Shown here: positions 46,501-54,100 of the stretch, piece by piece | Numbering within the stretch: the first letter of the stretch is position 1 | Layout: each line of letters opens with the position of its first letter | Origin: Gordonibacter sp. Marseille-P4307 | GTDB lineage: Bacteria; Actinomycetota; Coriobacteriia; Coriobacteriales; Eggerthellaceae | DNA length: 64,000 bases | Direction of reading: 5' to 3' | Assembly: GCF_900604965.1 (NCBI RefSeq) | Contig: NZ_UWPD01000001.1 | Span: 1,576,833-1,640,832, forward strand | Program-made: the position numbers and the translations under genes | The notes under the pieces: model-generated | What the model saw: the letters and a program-made list of their open reading frames with translations, nothing else | Databases searched by the model: none | Told to the model about the DNA's origin: nothing

Positions 46501-47581
46501 TGCTGGTGGAACCCACGTCGATACCCAGGAAACAGGGCGTCAGGCCCGTCTGATCGACCGGCCACGGCTCGGGACGCAACCGAAAGCCGCATCCGGGATC
46601 GAAGGAAAGCGCGGGAAGCGGATCGGTCCGCACGAGCGGCGCACGGCCCACCTCCGCGCCCAGCGCGTCAACCAGAACCGCAAGGGGGACATCGGGACGA
46701 TCCCTTTCTCCATACGGTGCGCCCGGCACCTCCTCGGCGCAGATGTCCTCATCCGCACCGCTCCCGATCGCGCGGCCGCAAGCGGATCGCGCAATAACGC
46801 GCGCATGGAGCGCCGCTCCCGCCGCTTGGAAGAACAGCTGACCTTCGTCTATCAGAAGCTCGTGCTCGTCAAGGCCGAACACCGAGCGCACCGCCGAAAC
46901 GACGCCTTGGTTGCGCAGGCACCCCCCCGAAAGGGCCACCGGACGCTCCACCGGCAGATTGCGCACGATAAGCGCTTTGTAGCTTTTCACCAGAGCGTAG
47001 CAAAGCCCCAGCAGAATATCTTCGACGGGAACACCCTCTTGCTGACGGTGGATGATATCGGTTTTGGCGAACACCGAGCAGCGCCCCGAAAGCCGCGGGA
47101 CGTAAGAGGCACGCGCAACCAGCCGCGAATAATCCTCGATCCGTGCGCCCAAGCGCTCCATCTGATCCTCGAAAAACGACCCGGTTCCCGCAGCGCATCC
47201 ATCGTTCGCCGAGAACCGCGGAGGCTTGCCTTGGTTCATCCCGGTGATGAACAGCGCTTTCTGGGCGCCGATCTCGATGAGAGATCGCGCCTGGGGAGCC
47301 AGAAGCGCCGCGCCGCGCGTAAGCGCCGGAACCTCCTCGAGCACCGGGGTTCGGGGGTCGCGATCGCGCACGATGCACGATCCCGATCCCGTCACGCACC
47401 AGCCTCCGCAGTTCTCGTCGGATAGTTCAAGAGCACCGCGCGCCAACCCCACCAAAGCGGCTGCCGCCGACGCGGCGGCCCCCTTGTGAGCCTGCGAGGC
47501 CGTGTGGCGCAGCGCTCCCGCATCGTCGATAACGGCCAGCTTCACCGAAGAAGACCCTATGTCCAAACCCAGGTAAAACAC
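43523..47581 (-). CDS. Large fused 2-hydroxyacyl-CoA dehydratase activase/DUF2229 protein
   Basis: 1352 residues, several domains. Two ASKHA ATPase domains of the BadF/HgdC type: 1-265 (GLDIGSSSVKLAV, cluster Cys129 in NDGCAAGTGSFFEDQ) and 349-605 (GIDVGSTSTNLVL, Cys475 in NKICAAGTGSFVEEQ). Then a DUF2229/HgdB-like part (about 663-900; GETCYPVKLIYGH at 710-722, GCGPDTMLSHLV) and a C-terminal region of mixed type to 1352. The ATPase pair drives low-potential electron transfer in dehydratases and benzoyl-CoA reductases; DUF2229 resembles the reductase/dehydratase. GTG 47581 follows AGGGGATAC. Reaction unknown. Confidence 0.8.
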   Translation of the reverse strand: MFYLGLDIGSSSVKLAVIDDAGALRHTASQAHKGAAASAAAALVGLARGALELSDENCGGWCVTGSGSCIVRDRDPRTPVLEEVPALTRGAALLAPQARSLIEIGAQKALFITGMNQGKPPRFSANDGCAAGTGSFFEDQMERLGARIEDYSRLVARASYVPRLSGRCSVFAKTDIIHRQQEGVPVEDILLGLCYALVKSYKALIVRNLPVERPVALSGGCLRNQGVVSAVRSVFGLDEHELLIDEGQLFFQAAGAALHARVIARSACGRAIGSGADEDICAEEVPGAPYGERDRPDVPLAVLVDALGAEVGRAPLVRTDPLPALSFDPGCGFRLRPEPWPVDQTGLTPCFLGIDVGSTSTNLVLVDEEGALLDAQYLRTRGNPRQAVRTGLESLGARLGDRVAVRAAATTGSGRSLIGAFVGADIVRDEITAQARAAAQADPRVDTVFEIGGQDSKYIALKDGAVVDFQMNKICAAGTGSFVEEQAARLGIPLSDYGDLALSALEPVDLGERCTVFVETAVNAALAKGADKRDVAAGLCQSIVRNYLHRVVGANPVGARIVLQGGVAYNTGIVAAFKQFYGDRLTVSPWFAVSGAVGAALLAAEAAGDETAFKGFDLKGSGAAAQADDAAVSIEENRALFRESRALLLSDYDGAVDPGKKTVGVPRSLMAYKLFPLAHAFFRQLGFNVIISDESGEDIVRLSQQAAQGETCYPVKLIYGHMQQLLDRGVDYIFMPSIHTIRHKHSKLAHNYGCPYMHEAPRIVAEGLKIEQHGATLLSPLLDLDFGQRAMADAMLGVGEQLGCDRRSAALALLSGSQAVAEFTRKTEELGERLLSTLAPNERVIVMVTRNYGIEDAVLNMGIPDALIDRGQKVISISHLHGHDLDISADYPNVYWPFGQHILSSVKIIARDPRLFAVYLTNHGCGPDTMLSHLVAEEMGDKPYLQIEVDEHFSKVGVITRIEAFLNSLDHYQALQRKAADAPDTAAAGPNASDPSLRRIDQNTRRLSRDLPVAVPALGLHGKALAAWLSARGFDVRAVSLSDAVLARGKEFSTTKEYLSFSALLGLALEARSIADGPIQLLLPSGEGADADGQYDRVIRSIVESRAAVKTLYVAPRLERLPEVAEDPEGLFNCLMAADVAALLPVDERERMLKRVKGSAFSFEAVANEAARIGCMALPEAVKRIGVVGEWPVVVDDFLTGGVFADAAHAHARFVRMPFAEYCWFLWMDAVGEEADQKVLLEVLRERMGRIHRALGTASPFAADVRALRARADALVGNVRAANARYRMSKMHDFADRFDGVVAVASMYENTDVMLQLMESRVEPSTPCLHLSFDGSLDSSLAEKLGSFLYYL

Positions 47582-47588
47582 GTATCCC

Positions 47589-47840
47589 CTAAAAGCAAGC
47601 GAAACGCGGTCCGTCACAGCCTTCGGGAAGAACCCCTCCGTTTTCGCGGTACGCTTCGTATTCGGCCAGGAACTCCTCGCGATCGATGTTGCGCATCTGC
47701 ACCACATCGGAGAAGTTCACCAGTTCGGTGATGGGGTTTTCGATCGAGAAGGGAAACCCTTTATCGACAAGAAAATCGCCGAAGAGCGGGTCGGCAAGCA
47801 CCACGTCGCGCATGCACAGCGTATCGTCTATTTCAATCAT
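47589..47840 (-). CDS. Small DUF1858-like protein
   Basis: 83 residues: IDDTLCMRDVVLADPLFGDFLVDKGFPF, ENPITELVNFSDVVQMRNID and EEFLAEYEAYRENG, then a Cys-bearing end (GCDGPRFACF). The helical pattern D-T-L...V...P-x-x...L...G-F resembles DUF1858-type domains, often linked to hybrid-cluster or redox proteins. It lies seven bases upstream of the activase start and is surely co-transcribed. ATG 47840 has GAAAGGCG; ATG 47855 is an alternative. The family call is tentative. Confidence 0.55.
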   Translation of the reverse strand: MIEIDDTLCMRDVVLADPLFGDFLVDKGFPFSIENPITELVNFSDVVQMRNIDREEFLAEYEAYRENGGVLPEGCDGPRFACF

Positions 47841-47956
47841 ACAAACGCCTTTCATCTCTCTCTTACCGCCAAGGAACGCTTGACGGCGATGCGCCATCGA
47901 AGCCCTGCTCCCTGAACACGGCCCCTCATCTGTCCCCTGCGCTTACCCCGTCGCGC

Positions 47957-48559
47957 TCAAGCCCGACGATGTTCACCGGACAGATCGAACAATTCGACCC
48001 GTCGCGCGCCCAAAAGCTCGGCATCGCGCTCTCCGTGGGTCGATACCAGCAGCGTGCGCCCATTCAGATGCCGCAGAACGAAATCGATCACCGTGCGCTT
48101 CGTCTGCATATCGAGCCCGGTAAACGGTTCGTCCATCACCACCATCGTACCGGGATACGCCATCGCGCGCGCCAGGGAGACGCGTCTGCGCTGTCCCCCC
48201 GATAGATTGATAACCGGTTTGTCAAGCGCTTCGGAAGGCAGGATCTCGGAAAGCAGGGCGCGCAATTCCCGTCGGCTCGCCCGACCGGGCATGACAAGAG
48301 CCAGGTTCTCGATCGGCGTAAGCGCGTTGCACAGGCGATCTTCCTGGAACACCACCGAGGCGTCGCCGATGTCCAAACCCTCGACCGCGCCGTCGTCGGC
48401 CGCTTCAAGGCCGAGCATAATCCGCAGAAGCGTGGTCTTTCCCGCACCGGAGGGACCCATCAGACACCATGTATCGCCCTCGTCCATCTGAAAACTCACG
48501 TTTTCCAACACGCGCAGCGCACCGAACGATTTGCAGACGCCGCGCACCCGCACGCTCAT
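47957..48559 (-). CDS. ABC transporter ATPase (NitT/TauT-like)
   Basis: 200 residues: Walker A GPSGAGKTT (about 35-43), signature LSGGQRRRVSLARAM, Walker B MVVMDEPFTGLD, H-loop STHGERDAE. It is shorter than SsuB/TauB (about 250), with a short Q-loop region (VVFQEDRLCNAL). Its start overlaps the permease stop (ATGA). Powers the binding-protein-dependent importer. Confidence 0.88.
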   Translation of the reverse strand: MSVRVRGVCKSFGALRVLENVSFQMDEGDTWCLMGPSGAGKTTLLRIMLGLEAADDGAVEGLDIGDASVVFQEDRLCNALTPIENLALVMPGRASRRELRALLSEILPSEALDKPVINLSGGQRRRVSLARAMAYPGTMVVMDEPFTGLDMQTKRTVIDFVLRHLNGRTLLVSTHGERDAELLGARRVELFDLSGEHRRA

Positions 48560-49758
48560 CGACCATCCACCTCCGTATTGCGCCGAGCGCGTGGCCCGCC
48601 CTCGTCATGGATGCCCAGAAATCCACCGAGCGAGGCGCCCGCCTTCTTCAGAAGCTCCATGAACAGCCGCTCGAACAACCAGCTGAGCACCATCACCACC
48701 ACGGTCCAGGCGAACAGGTCGGGCGTGTTCAGGTACGTGCGCGCCTGGGCCATCTCCTTGCCGATGGAAGGCTTCGGCGTGGCCAAAACCTCGGCCATGA
48801 TGCCGCTTTTCCAGGTCAATCCCAACGAGATCTTGCTCGAGCTGTTCAGAAACGGCATGAATGCCGGACGGTACACGTACATGAACGTGCGCCACCGCGA
48901 CATCCTGTAGGTGCGCGCCATCTCAAGCATCTGGGGATCGGTGTTGTCGAACCCGGCCAGCATGTTGGTATAGATAAGCGGCAGCACAACCAGAAACGAC
49001 AGGTATATGGTCAGCATCTGGTTTCCCACCCAGATAAGCAGCATGATGATGATGCTGATAACCGGAATGGTGCGCAGAAGCGACACGACCGGCTCTACGA
49101 AATCGCGCACCAAAGACACGCGATACGATGCGAGCGCCAACGCGATGCCCACCGTGAACGAAAGCAGAAACCCTAAGGCGATGCGACCCAGCGATGCAAG
49201 GCTCACTACCCAGAAATCGGGTCTGACCGCCTGATCGGCCAGAGCCTGCGCCACGCGAATCGGCCCCGCCAGCACAAGCCGGTTGTCCATCGCCATATCA
49301 AGCAGCTGCCATACGGCCAGCCAAAACAGAACGATCGCCGCTTTCTTCGCGAGGTCCCGACGCGCCCGGCGAGCCGCCGCATCGGCGTTGCCGCGACTGC
49401 GTTCGCGTTCGCGCGCAAGCAGTCGATCCGCCTCGTCGGAAGCGATGACGCCGTGAACCTCCATCATCTGCACAACCGATTCCGCACTCACCCCCAAGGA
49501 GGTAAGCAGCGCATACATTTTATCTGCGGGCATACCCTTCGAAGAGGCCATCGCGACCATAGAGCTCATCTGAGCCTCGTCCATGCCGTTCTTGCGCACC
49601 ATCTGAATCATTTGGGCCACTTTTTCCTCGGGCAACCCGATGATCCGGGACACCTCGGAAATAGGAACCGACATCGGTGTCGAAGAGGAAAGGGCTCCGG
49701 ACGACGTTCGATCCGAACCGAACGGAAAGAGTCGCGCTATCTCCTTGAGCAACGCCAT
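48556..49758 (-). CDS. ABC permease (NitT/TauT-like) with extra N-terminal domain
   Basis: 400 residues. Residues about 137-380 are a TauC/SsuC-type permease (five to six helices; EMARTYRMSRWRTFMYVYRPA and LGLTWKSGIMAEVLATP form the EAA loop). Residues 1-135 are an extra soluble domain: helical and Met-rich (SEVSRIIGLPEEKVAQMIQM and NGMDEAQMSSMVAMASSKGM), charged at its end. This extension is not in TauC, where the protein is about 270 residues. It may bind a partner, perhaps the neighbouring activase or the small protein. Start 49758 lies 10 bases after the SBP gene. Confidence 0.85.
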   Translation of the reverse strand: MALLKEIARLFPFGSDRTSSGALSSSTPMSVPISEVSRIIGLPEEKVAQMIQMVRKNGMDEAQMSSMVAMASSKGMPADKMYALLTSLGVSAESVVQMMEVHGVIASDEADRLLARERERSRGNADAAARRARRDLAKKAAIVLFWLAVWQLLDMAMDNRLVLAGPIRVAQALADQAVRPDFWVVSLASLGRIALGFLLSFTVGIALALASYRVSLVRDFVEPVVSLLRTIPVISIIIMLLIWVGNQMLTIYLSFLVVLPLIYTNMLAGFDNTDPQMLEMARTYRMSRWRTFMYVYRPAFMPFLNSSSKISLGLTWKSGIMAEVLATPKPSIGKEMAQARTYLNTPDLFAWTVVVMVLSWLFERLFMELLKKAGASLGGFLGIHDEGGPRARRNTEVDGR

Positions 49759-49767
49759 GTCGAAAGC

Positions 49768-50925
49768 CTACGCCCGACCCGCCGCAGCCGCTTCGCGCTT
49801 GCCGATCGCGTCGTCGTCGATCGCACCGGCGGGGGGAAGGTAGTAAAACGCCCCGTCGGGCACCTTGCCGCCGATGGAATCGGGATTGGCTTTGTACAAC
49901 TCTTCGAAGAAACCGGCGCAAGCGGTGCGCATCTCCACCCCGGTTAAGCAGGTCATGGAAATATACGGCAGCGCATCAAGCGCCACGTTGTTGTTCATGA
50001 AGGTTCCCAGATCCTCCTGAAGCGCGGCGGCCTGCTCTTTGTTCTGAAGCGACCACGCAACCGAAAAACCCGCCATCTGCAGATACTCCACCACCGCCTG
50101 CTCGTGGGCTTCCACGAAAGCGCGGTTGGCTACGGTGATGGTGGTAACCGCCTGGCTGCCCGTATCGGCGAAGGCGCGGTCCCACTCGGCAGTGATGTTC
50201 ACCGGAACGTAGAGCGGATCGACCATCAGCTTGGAAAGCGACACGAACGGCTGGGGCAAAATGGCCACGCAGTTCTCTTCCTGCTGCAACAGGTTCAGCA
50301 CCTCGAACGGAGTCGATTTGAATTCCAGCGAGAAACTGCCCGCCATCCCGTTTTTCGCAAGAAGCGCCTCGATGGTGTATTCGGGCGTGCCCCCCTCGCC
50401 GTAGCTGTACACGCGGCGGCCCTTCAGGTCGGCAAGCGACTTCACCGACGCATCGGTGGTCATCACGTACAGCACGCCCAGATTGTTCACGCTGATGATC
50501 TGGTACTGGTTCTTCAGTTCGCGGTTGTTGTACAGAATAGGCCCGATGTTTGAGGGGAGCGTGGCAATATCGTAGGTTCCCTGGTTGAGCGCGGCGGAAA
50601 GCCCGATGTAGTCGACCCCGTTGAAGTCGAAATCGAAGCGGTTCTCGGTACGGCCGTTCTGGGCGGCCAGAAGAAACTGGGTCAATCCCATGGAGGGCGG
50701 CCCCATGATCAGGCCCACCCGCACGTCGCACGGTTCGGGAGAACCCATCGGCTCGCGCTGCTCGAGACCCGCATCCATACCGGTTGCATCGCCTGCGCCG
50801 TTGACGTTCGGATCGTTTCCAGACGCGGCGGAACCGCATCCGGTAAACGTCGAGGCTGCCGCTCCGGCAGCCAGCAAACCTCCCAGCGCCACGAAGCCGC
50901 GCCGTGAAATGTCATTCGTCGTCAT
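49768..50925 (-). CDS. Substrate-binding lipoprotein of the NitT/TauT-like importer
   Basis: 385 residues. Tat-type signal with SRRGFVALGG (7-16) and lipobox TFTGC (Cys30), so it is probably a Tat-exported lipoprotein. The mature part is a type-II periplasmic-binding fold: VGLIMGPPSMGLTQFLLAAQNG, VDYIGLSAALNQGTYDIATL, LKGRRVYSYGEGGTPEYTIE and EENCVAILPQPFVSLSKL, like NMT1/ThiY- and TauA-type receptors. Ligand unknown. It heads the operon that goes on to the permease, ATPase, small protein and activase. ATG 50925 has GAAGGAAG. Confidence 0.88.
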   Translation of the reverse strand: MTTNDISRRGFVALGGLLAAGAAASTFTGCGSAASGNDPNVNGAGDATGMDAGLEQREPMGSPEPCDVRVGLIMGPPSMGLTQFLLAAQNGRTENRFDFDFNGVDYIGLSAALNQGTYDIATLPSNIGPILYNNRELKNQYQIISVNNLGVLYVMTTDASVKSLADLKGRRVYSYGEGGTPEYTIEALLAKNGMAGSFSLEFKSTPFEVLNLLQQEENCVAILPQPFVSLSKLMVDPLYVPVNITAEWDRAFADTGSQAVTTITVANRAFVEAHEQAVVEYLQMAGFSVAWSLQNKEQAAALQEDLGTFMNNNVALDALPYISMTCLTGVEMRTACAGFFEELYKANPDSIGGKVPDGAFYYLPPAGAIDDDAIGKREAAAAGRA

Positions 50926-51112
50926 ATCTGAAAACTTCCTTCTATAAATTAGATTCCGTTAACATCTCTCGAATCACTTGTACCATCTCATGCCGCTTCG
51001 CACCGTTGCCAAAGTCACACATTGCAAACTTTTTTCGATTTTTTTCGCATCATGTCACCCGATTCCAACCGCATTCGCCACCGGCAAAACCACGGCAGAA
51101 GCGGGCGAAAAC

Positions 51113-51142
51113 GCGGGAAGGCCCCACAAGGGGCCTTCCCGC
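51113..51142 (-). terminator. Terminator of the surface-protein operon
   Basis: 13-bp perfect stem (51113-51125 with 51130-51142), ACAA loop, then four T on the minus strand (plus 51108-51111). It ends the large surface-protein transcript and lies 190 bases upstream of the SBP gene, whose AT-rich leader (50926-51060) follows. Confidence 0.85.
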
Positions 51143-51198
51143 CGCAGCGCGCACCGAAAGAGCGAAAGAGCGCGTCACGTTCTCTTCAGACGCCCGGC

Positions 51199-54100
51199 CT
51201 AGCCGCGGCGCCTCCAGTACAGCAGATACCAGCCGACTATGACCGCAGCGACAACGCCCAGCGCGCCTGCGGCAAGCGCCGCGGGATGGATACCGAAAGC
51301 ACCCTGCGAAGACTCGTCGCCCTGACCGGTATCGGACTTCGCCAAGCCGGAAAGCGCACCAGAAGACGCGGATTTCGCATCCTTTCCGTCAAGCGCCTTC
51401 AGCGCAGCGTCCTTGGCCTCTTCAGCCTTGGCCACGGCATCCCTCGCCTTGCCGTCGGCACCCTGGGCCGCCAAAATGGCGCGGACGGCCTCGGGGACGG
51501 TGCCGCCGCCCGAGGAAGGCAGGCCCGAGAAGTTCATCTGGAACGTGCACGCCCAGGTGCGCGAGCGCTCTCCGCCGATGATGGTGGAGGCCAGATCCCC
51601 CAGATACACCGAGGCGGTGCAGCTGCGCCTTACCACGGTGTCGGCAGAACTCAGCACGCCAAGATCGATGGTAACGCTGGTAAGGCCACCGTTCTCGGAA
51701 GACGAGGACACCACCGGCAGCCCGCTGATGGAGCGCACCTGCATGATCTTGGACTGGATGACAATCGGAACCGTCACGCGGGCGCGTCCCTCGGAGTCGA
51801 CGCGCAGGGTTGCATTGTCCGCAACCGGGTTCATGGGCGGGAACGACGCGTTGGTGAAGTGCGGCTGCAAGGGCAGACCCGACGTCTCCTTATTCACCCA
51901 GATATTGGCAGAAACGGTGTAGGTGCCCGCGGCGATATGGGAAGGGGTCGGCCGGGGCTGCGGCTCGGGAATGGGATCGGGAGAAGGCCCCGGCCCCGGT
52001 TCCGGCTCGGGAATGGGGTCGGGGGAAGGTCCCGGCCCCGGCTCGGGGTTCGGATCGGGAACCGAACCGCCACCGAACTGAGGCACACCCGCCTCGGAGG
52101 ACTCCCACTTCATGCTGTCGTAATCGACCGTCAGCTCGAGAGCCACCTCCCCGGTCGGCGCGAGCTCCTTGTTCAGGGGCACGGCATACAGCAGGCTGTC
52201 TTTGAAGCTGTAGGTGTGCGACCCGGATACCTTCGAGTCGGTGAGCCGCGCAATCATCTTGTGGATGCGATCGGACTTCGCCCCGTAGCTGCCGCTGAAC
52301 CGGCCGCCGCCCGCCGTGGGTTTCACGCGCTCGGTCCGCACGTCGGGCAAATCGGCGCAGGTTCCCAGGCTCTGGGTGGTGAAGATGGGGTTCTTGATGG
52401 GCAGCACCAGGTGCCTCTCGCCCGCCGGAGTAACCACCAGCTTCGCATTCATGGACAGCGGATCCTTAGGGATAGCGTCTTTCACTTCAGCCGGATCGTT
52501 CTCGTCGATAGTGGGGCCAAAGGGGTTATTGGGGTTGTTGGGGTACACGCTCAGACCCGGGATGAGCGGATTGTACTCACCCGGCATCTTGAGATTGGCC
52601 GTGATCGTATAGGTTCCGGGCTTGAACGCGCCGACCTTCAGCACGCCGCCCACATACGCGAACGCATAGTTGGCCGCTGTGCCACCTGAAGGCAGGAGGT
52701 CGTAGCTCTTCCCTGCCTCCAGAGCAGAGGGAGCCACCACCCGCGGAGCCACGTAATCGCGGGCGCTTTGCGCCGACTCTCCGTCCACAAAACCCGTCAC
52801 GTCAACTTTGAGCGCAGGATCCACCCCTACAGCCACCGACTCACCTGCGTACCTTGCTGTCAACTGAGCGGGAGCGATAGACCATGAAACAGTCTTGATG
52901 CGGCCCTTCGTTTTATCGGCCCAGGTATATCCCTCTTTCAGCGTAACAACGGTCGTATGCTGCCCAGCATCGACAGCCGTTGCACCCGAAAGCGTCCAAG
53001 CTGCGTTTTCCTGCACACCGCGCTGCTCTTTACCGGTGTAGACAAGCCCGGTCGCCACGGAAGGATCGGCAACCGAACCTTTGGGCAAGACAGTGAGAGT
53101 GCCCGGCTCGTAATGAGCAAAACGGTAGTTTTTGGCACTGCCGCCCGATACGGAAAGCGGATAGGTTTTACCTGGCTCGAGCGTATCGGCAGTCACCCCA
53201 CGAGGAAGCGATACCTCAGGTGCCACGTAATCGGCAGAGTTCTCAGCTGTATCGGCCGCCTTGAACCCGGTTACCTCGGCTTCAAGCTTGACCGCATCGC
53301 CATAGGTGATGGTGACGTCCTTCGCTTTGGCAACCAACGGTGCCGGAGCGATGGACCACTGTGCCGTGATCACGCGAGCATCACTTAAAGGTGCCGGATT
53401 TTCTCCGTACCACGAATCCTTAGAAACAAACCATCCTGTTCTGCCATCATCGAGCACCACGGTCGCCTTATAGGTGCCGGCATCGACCGCCTGCCCCTGG
53501 GCAACCACCTTGCTCCCGGTGCGCGCCTTTACGCCCGTCTGAGCAGAACCGGTATACTCCAACCCCGGGTACACGATGGGAAGAGCAGCACGATAAAGCC
53601 CCGAGGCATCCCCTATCAACCACAGTTCTCCGCCTACGTACTTCTTGAACTCATAATTACGGGCACTTCCCCCCTGAGGGATGAAATGCGATTGAACGAA
53701 GGAATCGGGAACCCATTCAGAAGCCTTCTTTTCGGTCGGCTTTCCCCTCTTCGTCTCGTAAAGCTCTGGAGCAACATAGTCGGCCACCGTCCCATTCTCA
53801 GGGCTTTCCCCGTTCACGAAGCCCTCGACCGTTACCCTGAACTCAGGCCAGTCGGCCTTCTTTTGTATATCGGCACGCGACACGGTCTCATTCAGATACT
53901 TGGCGACAAGCGGAGCCTTGGCGATGCTCCATTCGAAGCTCCTCGTGCGATCGGTGCTGCCGTCGCTCCATGAAGCGTACCCCGCATCAAGGGTGGCAAT
54001 CGCAAGGTAGGTTCCCGCATCCCGCGCGGTTGCATTCTGTACCGTGCAACCATGAGTAGCGATAACGCCCGTCTGCGCAAGGCCCGTGTACGCCAGTCCC

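Noticed and set aside
45263..47425. Long plus-strand open frame opposite the large activase
   Set aside because: Arg/His-rich translation with no ribosome-binding site, and it runs against a gene with intact motifs on the other strand.
51935..52090. Proline-rich repeats as evidence of recent gene transfer
   Set aside because: The Pro-Glu-Gly repeats are ordinary wall-spanning linkers and the base composition is like the rest.
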